From Streptomyces peucetius (GTDB lineage: Bacteria > Actinomycetota > Actinomycetes > Streptomycetales > Streptomycetaceae): a stretch of DNA of 64,000 nt. Each line of letters opens with the position of its first letter. The first letter of the stretch is position 1. The stretch spans positions 3,286,001 through 3,350,000 of the forward strand of contig NZ_CP107567.1 of NCBI RefSeq assembly GCF_025854275.1, given 5' to 3'. A program made the position numbers and the translations under genes. Below the pieces are notes generated by a model. It was not told the origin of the DNA. It saw only the letters and a program-made list of their open reading frames with translations, and did not search any database. This document shows positions 42,611 through 51,255 of this stretch, in pieces.

Positions 42611-43362
42611 CCGACCTGACGACGACGGACACGGCTGTGGGCGGAACGGCGGAGGCGAACGGGCAGGCCGACCCACGGCTGCCCGCCGCCCCCGACACGA
42701 TCGCCGTCTACACCGACCTCAACTGCTCCTTCGCGCACGTCGCCATCCACCGGCTGCACGAGACCCGCCGACGTCTCGGCCTCGACGGGCGCATCCGGTT
42801 CGACCTGAGGGCCTTCCCGCTGGAGCTGTTCAACCGGGAGGTGAACGCCCGCCCTGGCGTGGACTCGGAGATCTCGGTCCTCGGCGCGCTGGAGCCGGAC
42901 GCCGGCTGGCGGCTGTGGCAGGGCCCGGACTGGACGTACCCGGTCACGACGCTGCCGGCCCTGGAGGCGGTGCACGCGGCCAAGTCCCAGAGCTGGCACG
43001 CCAGCGAACAGCTCGACCGGGCCCTGCGCCGCGCCTTCTGGGCCCAGGGCCGGTGCATCTCCCAGCGTCATGTGATCCTCGAGGTGGCCGAGGAGACACG
43101 CGCGGTCGACGTCGCGGCGCTCGCCGAGGTCTTCGACAGCGGCACCGCACGCCCGGCGATCATGGCCCAGTACGAGTCGGCCCGTGACGGCCGGGTCGAC
43201 TGCAGCCCCCACCTCTTCCTGCACGACGGCACGGACAGCGCCAACCCGGGCATCCGGGCGCGCTGGGTCAACGGCGACTTCGGCACCGGGTACCCCGTCA
43301 TCGACGAGGACCGCCCCGAGACCTACGAGAAACTCCTGACCCGGGCCGCCGCCCTGCTGTAG
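42607..43362 (+). CDS. DsbA-family (thioredoxin-fold) protein
   Basis: A 251-residue thioredoxin-fold protein of the DsbA/FrnE/2-hydroxychromene-2-carboxylate isomerase class: AVYTDLNCSFAHVAIHRLHE (a single cysteine, with no CxxC), DLRAFPLELFNREVN, ALEAVHAAKSQS, and a C-terminal SPHLFLHDG...GYPVIDED. The lack of a CxxC pair argues against a disulfide oxidase and fits glutathione-S-transferase-kappa or isomerase-like roles. Coupled to the oxidase gene by ATGA. Confidence 0.8.
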   Translation: MTDLTTTDTAVGGTAEANGQADPRLPAAPDTIAVYTDLNCSFAHVAIHRLHETRRRLGLDGRIRFDLRAFPLELFNREVNARPGVDSEISVLGALEPDAGWRLWQGPDWTYPVTTLPALEAVHAAKSQSWHASEQLDRALRRAFWAQGRCISQRHVILEVAEETRAVDVAALAEVFDSGTARPAIMAQYESARDGRVDCSPHLFLHDGTDSANPGIRARWVNGDFGTGYPVIDEDRPETYEKLLTRAAALL

Positions 43363-43368
43363 CCCCAC

Positions 43369-43406
43369 CGGTGTCGGCGGCCCCCACCCCGAGGCCGCCG
43401 ACACCG
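43369..43406. terminator. Terminator hairpin upstream of tRNA-Arg
   Basis: CGGTGTCGGCGGCC pairs with GGCCGCCGACACCG around a 10-nt loop, immediately after the DsbA-family gene. Confidence 0.8.
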
Positions 43407-43538
43407 AGCACGCCACCCGCTACACTGGCGGCGGCGTGCCACACCGCTGGCACACCACCGGATCAGTGGACCGATGTGTCCGGGACCGGCAGCATCCGTT
43501 GCTGTTTCCGACACATTGCCCTACGGATCCCCGCCTTC

Positions 43539-43614
43539 GCCTTCGTAGCTCAGGGGATAGAGCACCGCTCTCCTAAAGCGGGTGTCGCAGGTTCGAATCC
43601 TGCCGGGGGCACCA
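43539..43614 (+). tRNA. tRNA-Arg(CCT)
   Basis: A 76-nt gene with encoded CCA. The acceptor stem is GCCTTCG/CGGGGGC (two G-U pairs), the D arm GCTC...GAGC, the anticodon arm CCGCT-CTCCTAA-AGCGG with anticodon CCT (codon AGG), and the T arm GCAGG-TTCGAAT-CCTGC. Its 3' half (43570-43613) is the attachment core of AICE 2. Confidence 0.96.
43570..43613 (+). repeat. attL of AICE 2 (44-bp direct repeat in tRNA-Arg)
   Basis: Exact 44-bp match to 60420-60463, beginning CTCCTAAAGCGGGTGTCGCA and ending in the acceptor stem and ACC. Flanking bases differ on both sides (T versus A before, A versus G after), as expected of an integrase att core. The tRNA gene stays intact on this side. Confidence 0.95.
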
Positions 43615-43618
43615 GCTC

Positions 43619-43660
43619 AAAGGGGCCTCACCTACCATTTTTGGTAGGTGAGGCCCCTTT
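43619..43660. terminator. Terminator hairpin between tRNA-Arg and int
   Basis: AAAGGGGCCTCACCTACC pairs with GGTAGGTGAGGCCCCTTT around ATTTTT, a perfect 18-bp stem serving both the tRNA (+) and int (-). Confidence 0.88.
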
Positions 43661-43690
43661 GACATCCACGCCCGACATCAACGGCAGCGG

Positions 43691-44842
43691 TCACTCACGA
43701 CCGGGCCGCCTCTTGAGCAGCCGGTCCATGTGGCTGATCGCCTCGCGCTGCGTGTCCTGGACGACGTGCGTGTAGACGTCCATGGTGATGCTGATCTGGC
43801 TGTGCCCGAGGATCTCCATCACGACGCGGGGAGCCACCCCAGCCGCGGTGAGCAGGGTGGCGCAGCCGTGCCGGGCATCGTGCAGCCGGATGACGCGGAG
43901 GCCGGCAGAGTCGGCGACCCGGGTGAAGGACCGGTACACGTTGCGCGGCTCGACCGGGCGGCCGTTCCGGGTGGCGAAGACGTAGCCGCCTTCATCCCAC
44001 GACTCCCCCGCGCGCAGCTTGGCGGCGGTCTGACGCATCCTGTGCCAGCGAAGCGGCGCGATGCACATCGCGGGGAGTGGTACGGCCCGGCGACGGCGGC
44101 CCTTGGGGTCGTCGTTGTAGAGCACGCCGCGCCGACGCTGGGTCTGCTGACGGACGTAGAGCACGCGCTTGTCCAAGTCGACGTCGACCCAGCGGAGACC
44201 GATGATCTCGCCCCGCCTCAGTCCCATGGCGATGGCAAGGACGAAGGCCGCGTACAGCGGGTCCTTTCGAGCGACAGCGAGGAAGTCCAGTGTCTCGTCG
44301 AGGGACCACGGGCTCAGCTCCCGGGACTTTGCCCGGGGCGGCTCGACGAGGCTCGCCACGTTGCGGGTCACCAGCTCCTCGCGGCAGGCAGCCGTCAGGG
44401 CGGTGCGCAGCACCCGGTGCGATTCCTTGGCAGTGGCCGCAGTGGTCTTGTTCTCCAGCTGGACGAGGAAGCGCCGGACATCTGCTGTGCCCAGGGATTC
44501 GAGCCGCTTCGAGCCGATCATGGGCACGAGGTACAGCCGGACGTGCGCCTCGTACTTGTCGTACGTGCTGAGCTTGCGGCGCGGCTTGACGATGTTGTCC
44601 AGCCAGTACGGCAGCCACTCGGAGAGCCTGGCCGAACGTGTCGGCACGGGCACGCCCTGGTCGACCTTGTCGAGGAGTTCGCGGCGCTTGGCGTCGCACT
44701 CGGCCCAGGTCTTGCCGTAGGCGAACTTGCGCGCGCGGGTGCCGTCAGGCTGGAGGACGTAGACAGCGGCCTGATAGCGGCCGTCCTTGCGCTTGGTGAT
44801 CGTGCCCGCGCCGTTGGGGTTCCGCTTGCGCTGGGACGCCAT
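43691..44842 (-). CDS. int: Tyrosine site-specific integrase (tRNA-Arg)
   Basis: A 383-residue tyrosine recombinase: arm-binding N-terminus (GAGTITKRKDGRYQAAVYVL), core-binding domain, and catalytic residues Arg in GLRRGEIIGL, H-x-x-R in HDARH, His in LGHSQISI and Tyr in TMDVYTH. It lies beside the 44-bp att repeat, so tRNA-Arg is its target. It lacks the cysteine-rich insert of the AICE 1 integrase and is clearly a different subfamily. ATG overlaps the xis stop (ATGA). Confidence 0.93.
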   Translation of the reverse strand: MASQRKRNPNGAGTITKRKDGRYQAAVYVLQPDGTRARKFAYGKTWAECDAKRRELLDKVDQGVPVPTRSARLSEWLPYWLDNIVKPRRKLSTYDKYEAHVRLYLVPMIGSKRLESLGTADVRRFLVQLENKTTAATAKESHRVLRTALTAACREELVTRNVASLVEPPRAKSRELSPWSLDETLDFLAVARKDPLYAAFVLAIAMGLRRGEIIGLRWVDVDLDKRVLYVRQQTQRRRGVLYNDDPKGRRRRAVPLPAMCIAPLRWHRMRQTAAKLRAGESWDEGGYVFATRNGRPVEPRNVYRSFTRVADSAGLRVIRLHDARHGCATLLTAAGVAPRVVMEILGHSQISITMDVYTHVVQDTQREAISHMDRLLKRRPGRE

Positions 44843-45030
44843 CAGGCAGCCTCCTCAATCTCGCGGGTGATGAAGTCCCGTACGGCGTCGGCGGGGACAC
44901 GCCGGGCGCGGCCGATCGTGATGGAAGTCAGGCGGCGCGAGCGGATCAGGTCGTAGACCGTGGAGCGTCCAAGCCGCAGTCGTGCCATGACCTCGGGCAC
45001 GGTCAGCAGTTCATCTGTGGCGGTGGTCAT
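44842..45030 (-). CDS. Excisionase (MerR-like HTH)
   Basis: A 62-residue excisionase: LLTVPEVMARLRLGRSTVYD, then RRLTSITIGRARRVPADAVRDFI, the canonical helix-turn-helix and wing. ATGA overlaps with rep upstream and int downstream couple the three genes. It is not similar beyond the fold to the excisionase of AICE 1. Confidence 0.9.
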   Translation of the reverse strand: MTTATDELLTVPEVMARLRLGRSTVYDLIRSRRLTSITIGRARRVPADAVRDFITREIEEAA

Positions 45031-46382
45031 GCTGCGGCTCCTTCCATATCGGTGGTGTCGGGTGTGAGTGAGGCGGCGAGCCATTCCTCGGCGCGGCCGA
45101 GGCCGGTTCCGGCGAAGGTCCAGTGCGTGAGGACGAGGGTGGTGTCGTCGTCCTGCGGTTCGGCCGGCACGGTGTTCTGGTCTTCGCGGGCGATGGCGGC
45201 TTGGAGGCGTCGCCATTCGGCGCGTGCCTGGCGGAGTGCGCCGAGGGTGGTGGAGTAGCGGCGGGTCTTGGTGGAGAAGTGGCCGCGGAAGCCGAGCATG
45301 TGGGCCCAGGCGCGGAGGCGGAGGTCTTCCAGGTCCTTGCGGGCGCCGAGGGTCCAGGCGGTGCGGATGAGTCGGCGGGCGTGTTCGGGGATGGACTTGC
45401 GGCCGAGTTCGGCGAGGAAGCGGATGGGGCGGTCGAGGGTGCCGGTCGCGGTCTCTGCTCCTTTGGTGGCGTACTTGGCGATGTAGGCGGCGACAGCCCG
45501 TTCGGTCAGTTCGGTGGGGCCGTCGAAGTCGGCGGAGCGGATGGGGCGGATGTCGAGCTGGGTACCGAAGGCGAACGTGTGGGCGCGGCCGTCCACGACG
45601 GGGCCGGGCACGTCAGCAGCAGCAGCGGCGGCGCGGATGGCGTCGGCGAGTAGTTCGGCGGTGGCCCAGGCCGGGGGCGGGGTGTCGCCGCCATCGGGAC
45701 CGTCGAGGCGGATCACGGCGTGGAAGTGGATCGCCCCGCGGCGCTGGTACTCGGCGACCTTGGCGAAGGAGACACGGGCGTGCTCCTTGAAGGCCCGCTG
45801 AGACAGCCCGGCGCGCTTGGCGACTTCGCGGCGCAGGTAGATGGAGAACCGGGCCCAGATCTTGGAGGCGTGCGCGTTCCAGAGCACGGCCGCTTCGTAG
45901 TCGTAGCGTTCCGGGTCGAGCGGCGTACCCAGTTCGGGTGCGTCGGCGGGGTGGGTGGTGCCGCAGCGGCAGCGGCCGCGGGTGGGTCGGTTGTGGACGG
46001 GGCCGAAGCTGGGGGCGGTGAAGGTGGCGAACACCCTGGGGTGGGTGGCGACGCGTTCGGGGGTGCCCTTGCCGCCGCGGAGGCCTGCGGTGATGAGCTG
46101 GTAGGTGTCGCGGCGGTAGGTCTCGGCGCAGGCCGGGCAGCGGGTGGCGCGGCGGTTGTTGCAGCGTACGAGGAGGTTCCCGGCGGGCAGGTCGGCCGCG
46201 GTGATGTGGTGCAGGATCTCGCCGGTGGTGGTGTGGACGTCGGTGCGGTGGCCATCGAGGCGGATCGGGGTGGTGCAGCCGCCCAGGCCGCGGAGCTGGC
46301 GCATGAGACCGGGCATGGTGCCGAGCGAGGCGAGGAAGGCGAGATCCCGCAGCGGCGGCGGTGCAGTCGTGGTCGTGGTCAA
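45027..46382 (-). CDS. Rolling-circle replication initiator (RepSA family)
   Basis: A 451-residue initiator almost identical to the AICE 1 copy: the same cysteine cluster (CNNRRATRCPAC), HUH motif AIHFHAVIRLDG and tyrosine motif YIAKYATK. TTG start with GAGGAGGA upstream. Two so similar initiators in one chromosome could act on each other's origin, so the two elements may replicate or interfere together. Confidence 0.9.
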   Translation of the reverse strand: MTTTTTAPPPLRDLAFLASLGTMPGLMRQLRGLGGCTTPIRLDGHRTDVHTTTGEILHHITAADLPAGNLLVRCNNRRATRCPACAETYRRDTYQLITAGLRGGKGTPERVATHPRVFATFTAPSFGPVHNRPTRGRCRCGTTHPADAPELGTPLDPERYDYEAAVLWNAHASKIWARFSIYLRREVAKRAGLSQRAFKEHARVSFAKVAEYQRRGAIHFHAVIRLDGPDGGDTPPPAWATAELLADAIRAAAAAADVPGPVVDGRAHTFAFGTQLDIRPIRSADFDGPTELTERAVAAYIAKYATKGAETATGTLDRPIRFLAELGRKSIPEHARRLIRTAWTLGARKDLEDLRLRAWAHMLGFRGHFSTKTRRYSTTLGALRQARAEWRRLQAAIAREDQNTVPAEPQDDDTTLVLTHWTFAGTGLGRAEEWLAASLTPDTTDMEGAAA

Positions 46383-46466
46383 GGCAGAGTCCTCCTCTCG
46401 AAGGTCGGAAGGGGGCGGGGCACCGGCCGGCAGAAGTGAGGTCCCGATCGGTGCCCCGGCGAGGGG

Positions 46467-46667
46467 TCAGCGGTGGGGGCAGGTGTTGCGGTGGTCGATC
46501 CACTCGGCGACCAGGTCCCGGACGTTGTCGTCACCCTTGGCGCGGCCGGTGGCACCGCAGCAGCAGGCGTAGGAGCCGGTGGCGGGGAAGTCCCGGGCGG
46601 GTTTGGCGACGTGCACGCCCGGTTGATCGGGAGTGGGCGCGAGGTCGGTGTCAGCCGGCGCTGTCAT
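46467..46667 (-). CDS. Small conserved AICE protein
   Basis: A 66-residue protein (MTAPADTDLAPTPDQPGVHV...) with YACCCGATG and NTCPHR, possibly a small metal-binding fold. The ATG overlaps the methyltransferase stop (ATGA). This intact copy shows that the AICE 1 version (6453-6647) has lost its start codon. Confidence 0.75.
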   Translation of the reverse strand: MTAPADTDLAPTPDQPGVHVAKPARDFPATGSYACCCGATGRAKGDDNVRDLVAEWIDHRNTCPHR

Positions 46668-47344
46668 GCCGGCACCTCGGAGCGGAGGTGTGAGAGGGCC
46701 TGCTCGCCGACGTGCCGCGTGTAGACGGGCGGGATGGCCTGTGCGAGTTCCTTCCGGCTGGAGGTCCAGCCGATGCCCATGGCCGCCTGCCACTGGGCGA
46801 CGGTTCCCTTGCCGCCGCCCTGGCCGTACACGGCGAAGTACGGCCCCGCGTACCAGCGACCGTGGCGCATGCCGGCGACGCGTCCGCGGTGCGGCAGGTG
46901 AGGCATTTGCAGGGTCGGGAAGCCGTGGATCTCGAAGAGCCGGTGACGGATGACGGCGAGGCCGAACATCTCCCCGCACAACGTCAGGTCGGGGCGGATG
47001 GGCGAACCCTGGACGTTCTCGATGACGAAGGGCCGTCCGGTGCCGAGCAGAGCCTCACGGCCGGCGGGGATGAGGTCGGGGTACGCGCGTCCCTTGTTGG
47101 TGCCTTTGGTCAGGGCCGTGTGGTGCTGGCACGGCCACGAGGCGTGGATGAGGTCGAAGTCGGCACCGTGCGCGCGGACGAACTCGATCGCGTCCGCCCG
47201 GTGGAACTCGAAGGGGTAGTTGGGCTGCTCGACGATGTCGACGCCGACGACGTCGAAGCCGGCCAGGTGATAGCCCATGCCCGCCCCGCCGGCACCGCAG
47301 CACAGGTCCAGAACGCGCAGGCCGATGCTCGGGACGGACGTCAT
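46664..47344 (-). CDS. Short DNA (cytosine-5) methyltransferase
   Basis: A 226-residue methyltransferase. Motif I is LDLCCGAGGAGMGYHLAGFD, motif IV is ASWPCQHHT with the Pro-Cys catalytic pair, motif VI is PFVIENVQG, and motif VIII is IRHRLFEIHGFP. Target recognition sequence is minimal, and the protein is short even for phage-type enzymes. With no matching endonuclease nearby it may methylate the element to resist host restriction during transfer. It is translationally coupled on both sides and is absent from AICE 1. Confidence 0.85.
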   Translation of the reverse strand: MTSVPSIGLRVLDLCCGAGGAGMGYHLAGFDVVGVDIVEQPNYPFEFHRADAIEFVRAHGADFDLIHASWPCQHHTALTKGTNKGRAYPDLIPAGREALLGTGRPFVIENVQGSPIRPDLTLCGEMFGLAVIRHRLFEIHGFPTLQMPHLPHRGRVAGMRHGRWYAGPYFAVYGQGGGKGTVAQWQAAMGIGWTSSRKELAQAIPPVYTRHVGEQALSHLRSEVPA

Positions 47345-47556
47345 CGCCGAGCCCCCTGCCGGGTGAACGCGCTGTCGGCGGCGGTTTCGAGGAGCCGGCG
47401 GAGGGGCGGGACGGTGCCGGTGCCGTGGCAGGTGCGGCAGTGGGCGGTGATGGTGCGGCGCTGGCCGTTGCGGTCGCGGCCACCGAGGGTGATCGAGGCG
47501 GAGGCGAAGCCGTCGCAGGACGGGCAGATACGGGCCGGGGCGTGGCGGTGCTGCAT
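47341..47556 (-). CDS. Small zinc-ribbon-like AICE protein
   Basis: A 71-residue protein with CPSC and CRTCHGTG, as in the AICE 1 copy (6256-6456) but with a five-residue longer C-terminus (QGARR) whose stop overlaps the methyltransferase start. This is probably the original arrangement. Confidence 0.75.
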   Translation of the reverse strand: MQHRHAPARICPSCDGFASASITLGGRDRNGQRRTITAHCRTCHGTGTVPPLRRLLETAADSAFTRQGARR

Positions 47557-47648
47557 GATGGGTGGTCCTTCCGGTTGATGAGATCGGGTGGGGGCTGGCC
47601 GTCCGGGCGGCGGAGACTTGGCGGTTTCAGGGCCGCCCGGAGGGCCGG

Positions 47649-48005
47649 TCAGCGATGGCGCGCGGTGCCCGCGGTGTCGTTGACCATGGAGCGCAGGACG
47701 ACGGCGCAGACGGCGACCGAGGCGGCCGTGATGGCGACCGCGAGGAGCATGGAGACCAGGACCGCGCCGACCACCAGGACGACCGCGGCACCGCCACCGA
47801 CAGCGACCAGAAGGCCGGCCGGGCTGAGCCGGACCGCGGGCGCCGCCTGAGCAGCCGGGGCCGGGACGACGGCCGGGGCGGTGTGCTGGCAGGCGCACCC
47901 GGTGGCGGGCTGGAGCTGTTCGACCGGGGCCGAGGCGGCCGGGTGGATGAGCGGGGAGACGATGCCGGTCGGGGTCGGCATGGTCGGGATACGCGGGCGG
48001 AGCAT
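47649..48005 (-). CDS. SpdD-like membrane protein
   Basis: A 118-residue protein with a Pro/Ala-rich N-terminus, CACQ motif and a long hydrophobic stretch (LLVAVGGGAAVVLVVGAVLV...). It corresponds to 5798-6163 of AICE 1 with changes concentrated in the linker. Presumed role in spread of the element within mycelium. Confidence 0.78.
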   Translation of the reverse strand: MLRPRIPTMPTPTGIVSPLIHPAASAPVEQLQPATGCACQHTAPAVVPAPAAQAAPAVRLSPAGLLVAVGGGAAVVLVVGAVLVSMLLAVAITAASVAVCAVVLRSMVNDTAGTARHR

Positions 48006-48032
48006 GGTGAATCTCCCTTCTGGCTGGGCGGG

Positions 48033-48227
48033 CTACTTGGTGGTGTTGTTGACGGCGTCGACGCCTGTGCGGGTGCCGGACTCGATGGCGGGGGCCAGGA
48101 AGGTGTCGGCGAGGAGGAAGCCGCCGAGGAGGAGCACGACGATGAGCCAGGTCGGCGGGCGCATGAGCTTGATGCCGAAGTAGCCGAAGATGGCGACGAG
48201 GACGATCAGCGGAAGTTCGACGTTCAC
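48033..48227 (-). CDS. Small membrane protein of the spread cluster
   Basis: A 64-residue GTG-started protein with two hydrophobic helices, matching 5571-5765 of AICE 1 (differences such as I to V near residue 9 and G to N near the C-terminus). Presumed Spd-type role. Confidence 0.75.
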   Translation of the reverse strand: MNVELPLIVLVAIFGYFGIKLMRPPTWLIVVLLLGGFLLADTFLAPAIESGTRTGVDAVNNTTK

Positions 48228-48243
48228 GACGGTGCCTCTCGGG

Positions 48244-48435
48244 TTAGTTGGCGCGGCAGCGGTGGGTGCGGGCGGCAAGCTGGGCGGCCGACTGGGTGGA
48301 GTAGTCGGCGGACCAGCCGCAGTTGTCGCGGGAGCAGACGGCGGCGTGCTTGGTGCGGCCGTGCCGGTCGCGGTGGGTGCCGATCTGCACGGGGCCGATC
48401 CGCATCACGGAGTGGAAGAAGTCACGTGCGGGCAT
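48244..48435 (-). CDS. Mobile element transfer protein (small)
   Basis: A 63-residue protein identical in layout to 5364-5555 (HAAVCSRDNCGWSADYS, THRCRAN). Possible zinc-binding fold. Located between the 58-residue and small membrane protein genes. Confidence 0.8.
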   Translation of the reverse strand: MPARDFFHSVMRIGPVQIGTHRDRHGRTKHAAVCSRDNCGWSADYSTQSAAQLAARTHRCRAN

Positions 48436-48440
48436 GGCGG

Positions 48441-48617
48441 TCAGTCCTCTCGGGTGAAGTCGTCGGCGTGGTCGGTGAGCCACTGGCGGATGTCGGCCGA
48501 CTCGAATTCGTCGGCGGCGTTGATCACGACTTCCGCGGTGGCCACGGCCTCCACGAGGCGGCCCTTGCGGGTGAGTTCGGCCGCGCGCTCCAGCGCATGG
48601 CGGGTCGAGTTGCGCAT
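48441..48617 (-). CDS. 58-residue conserved AICE protein
   Basis: MRNSTRHALERAAELTRKGR..., 58 residues, one substitution from the AICE 1 copy and starting with ATG instead of GTG. Ribosome site AGGAGAAA. Function unknown. Confidence 0.75.
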   Translation of the reverse strand: MRNSTRHALERAAELTRKGRLVEAVATAEVVINAADEFESADIRQWLTDHADDFTRED

Positions 48618-48630
48618 GAGATTTCTCCTG

Positions 48631-49287
48631 TCAGGCGAGGTGGGCGGCGAGCTGGTCGGCCATCGGGCCGGGCAGACCCAAGCGGTCACGCAGGGTGGCG
48701 CCGTCGATCGGGCTGCCGGTCGTAGCGCGGTGGGCGTCGGCGAGCTTGCGGGCGTGGTCGACCAGCGCAGGCGGCACATCAGCCGGGGGTGGTGCGGCGG
48801 GCAGGGCCGGCACCGGCTCCAGGGCAGGTTCGACCGCATCCGCCACGGGGCCCGGGTCGGGTTCGGCCGGCACAGTCACCGGCTCGACCGGCGCAGCGTC
48901 GGGAGTGGTTGGGGTGGTGGGTGAGTGGACGAGGAGGGTGCCGCCGAGGAAGGCCAGGGCGGGCCATCCGGCGACGAGGATGCGCAGCCAGTCGGGCACG
49001 TCGTTCAGGTCGAGCAGGCCCGCGGTGGCGACGTTCGCCCCGAGTGAGGCCGCGAGGGCGACGGCGAACCAGGTCCACGCGGCGCGGGCCGGTTCTCCTT
49101 GTGCGCGCAGGGTGCGAAGGCGTCGCCAGGCGGCGACGAGCAGCAGGTCGACGGAGATGGGGTAGGCCCAGGCTTTCCAGCCGTCCTGTCCGGCAGCGGC
49201 GGCGAGGTCGTGCAGGTGGGCGAAGGACAGGGCACCGGCGATCACGGCTTGCACAAGGACGGCGTCCAGGCGGATCGAGCGGAACAT
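48631..49287 (-). CDS. DUF2637 SpdB-like membrane protein
   Basis: A 218-residue counterpart of 4521-5168. The membrane part (first 120 residues) is nearly identical, while the Pro/Glu/Val-rich linker has diverged in sequence and length. The C-terminal helical domain is conserved. Ribosome site AAGGAGG. Confidence 0.82.
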   Translation of the reverse strand: MFRSIRLDAVLVQAVIAGALSFAHLHDLAAAAGQDGWKAWAYPISVDLLLVAAWRRLRTLRAQGEPARAAWTWFAVALAASLGANVATAGLLDLNDVPDWLRILVAGWPALAFLGGTLLVHSPTTPTTPDAAPVEPVTVPAEPDPGPVADAVEPALEPVPALPAAPPPADVPPALVDHARKLADAHRATTGSPIDGATLRDRLGLPGPMADQLAAHLA

Positions 49288-49431
49288 GAGTCTTCACCTC
49301 CTTGGAGGGTTGGGGCCGGGGCCGGGCGAGGCGTGGTGGCCGGTTGCCGGGCCCCGGGAGCCGTTTCGGGCATGGCGGGGGTAGGGACATGGCGCGAAGC
49401 GGTCACGCCGACCGAGGGAGGAGCAGAGGGG

Positions 49432-50799
49432 TCAGGCGGTGAGAGGCTTGGTCGTCGAGGCCGGGGCGGGGATCTCGACCGGGGTCAGGTCCGGCAGGAC
49501 CGGGCGGAAGGAGTCCAGGCCGTCGAGGACGGGGGTGCGGTGAGCGTTGGCGGTGCAGGCGTTCACGGCCTGGCGCATCGTCGTGAACGGGGTGCGGATG
49601 CGGACCCAGCCGCCCGTGGAGTCACCGGCCACCGCCAGGCCGGGCCGCTCGACCGGGATTTGTGTCGTGGCCAGCACCGCATCGGGGGAGATGTCGCCGA
49701 AGGCCATCTTGGCGGAGGCTTCATCGTTGACCCGGTGCGAGAGGCGGCCGGTGAGCTGGGAACGGAGCATGGTGATGCCGTCCCCGAGTTCGGCGCCGAA
49801 GCGCTGCCCGCAGATCTCCACGTAGATGCCGGCAGCACGGCCGAGCTGGACGAGGCGCACGAGTGCGGTGATGATCCGCTCGCGGCGCTTCTTCTGCGCC
49901 GTGTTGGAGAACAGCGCCAGTTCGGCGACCTCGTCCACCAGGAGGACGACCGGCACCGGCCGCAACTCTTCCGGGAGGCCCCACAGGTCGGCGGTGATCT
50001 CCTCGTCCGGGGTGTCCGCGCTGATGCGCTGCTCGCGCCGGATCACCTGGTACGTGTCGGCCATGCGCTGGACGAGTGCTTCCAGCAGGTCGGCGGCATC
50101 GTCCGGGTTGTCGGCCAGTGCGGAGAACCGGCGGGCCAGCGGGGCGAGTTCCACCCCTTGCTTGCAGTCGATGCCGACCAGCGCGACGTGCCGGGAGGCG
50201 AGTTCCTTGACCAGGTGGCGTTGGTAGACGGACTTGCCCGACTTCGTCGCGCCGAGGTTCAGCGAGTGCGGCACCTGCCGGTAGTCGCGGTAGTGGACTG
50301 CTCCGTCCTCCCGCAGCGCAACCGGGATACGGAGCCCTTCCCGCTCGACCTTGGCGGGCATCTGCACCCGTTCCAGGACGTCGTAGCCGGTCATGCGCAG
50401 CTCGACCACACCCGACTTGATCTCCCGGGACGTGACACTGTGCATGGCGAACGAGTGCCGCAGACGGTCCGTGGAGGCCGCGAAGTCGAACGCGTCCTGA
50501 CCGGGCCGCAGCTTGACCCGCAGCACCAGCCCGGTGCGGGTCGGGCGGAAGCTGAGGATGCGCGGCGGCCGGGATTCCGGGGCCGGACGGTTGGTGAGCC
50601 GGGCGAGGGTGAGCCGCAGCCGGGACGGCGGAACGGTCAGCCCGCACGCGTCCATGACCGAGGCGTACCGGACCACCACCCGCAGGGCGGCGAGCGTGAC
50701 GCCGATGCTCAGCCAGTACCAGGCCGGGCGCAGCCGCCGCAGCACCAGAGCCGCGGCGACCACCACCAGACTTAAGACGAGGAGCGTCGTGGTCGACAT
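49432..50799 (-). CDS. FtsK/SpoIIIE-type conjugal DNA translocase (TraB/TraSA)
   Basis: A 455-residue translocase with Walker A GATKSGKS, Walker B VVLLVDEV and two N-terminal membrane segments. It aligns end to end without gaps with 3009-4376. The clt recognition helix near the C-terminus appears conserved, so the two translocases may mobilise each other's element. Confidence 0.93.
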   Translation of the reverse strand: MSTTTLLVLSLVVVAAALVLRRLRPAWYWLSIGVTLAALRVVVRYASVMDACGLTVPPSRLRLTLARLTNRPAPESRPPRILSFRPTRTGLVLRVKLRPGQDAFDFAASTDRLRHSFAMHSVTSREIKSGVVELRMTGYDVLERVQMPAKVEREGLRIPVALREDGAVHYRDYRQVPHSLNLGATKSGKSVYQRHLVKELASRHVALVGIDCKQGVELAPLARRFSALADNPDDAADLLEALVQRMADTYQVIRREQRISADTPDEEITADLWGLPEELRPVPVVLLVDEVAELALFSNTAQKKRRERIITALVRLVQLGRAAGIYVEICGQRFGAELGDGITMLRSQLTGRLSHRVNDEASAKMAFGDISPDAVLATTQIPVERPGLAVAGDSTGGWVRIRTPFTTMRQAVNACTANAHRTPVLDGLDSFRPVLPDLTPVEIPAPASTTKPLTA

Positions 50800-50804
50800 G
50801 CCGC

Positions 50805-51143
50805 TCAGCCCTTGGCGGACGGGACGACGAGCGCGACCGCGCGGAAGGCGATGCCGAACCGCTTCTCACCGTTGAAGGTGTTCTCCCAGTCCCGCGCCTT
50901 GAGGCCGACGACCTTGACCGGCATCCCCAGCGTGATCCCCTCCGGGACACCGGTCTCCGGGATCGAGACGGTGTAGAGGTTCGCCTCGCCCTCGTCCGCG
51001 ATGGTCAGGCCGACCGTCATCATCTTCGCGCCGGTCTCCCGGTCGACCGCGATCTCCCCGGTCTGCTTGTTGATGACCTTCGCCTTCGGCTCCACGGCGA
51101 CGAACACGACAGCGGTCGAAGTGTCGATCTTGAACGATGACAT
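50805..51143 (-). CDS. SCO3933-family conserved AICE protein
   Basis: A 112-residue protein starting MSSFKIDTST, essentially the same as 2665-3003 (final VPSAKG versus VPSVKG). ATG with GGGAG upstream; longer in-frame readings are rejected. It is the first gene of the transfer operon, downstream of a pair of palindromes. Confidence 0.8.
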   Translation of the reverse strand: MSSFKIDTSTAVVFVAVEPKAKVINKQTGEIAVDRETGAKMMTVGLTIADEGEANLYTVSIPETGVPEGITLGMPVKVVGLKARDWENTFNGEKRFGIAFRAVALVVPSAKG

Positions 51144-51255
51144 GATGGAAGCTCCCTGATAGGGGCGGAAGCGGCGGCTTGCTTGGCGGTAGGGCGCCGC
51201 TTCTGCGTTGGCTTGTGGGAGTCCTGCGACAGCACCGCAGGACGTTCGCGTTCCA

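Noticed and set aside
39935..42676. A 913-residue minus-strand open frame
   Set aside because: Gly/Val/Arg-rich translation with no domain, lying over the multicopper oxidase gene; antisense shadow.
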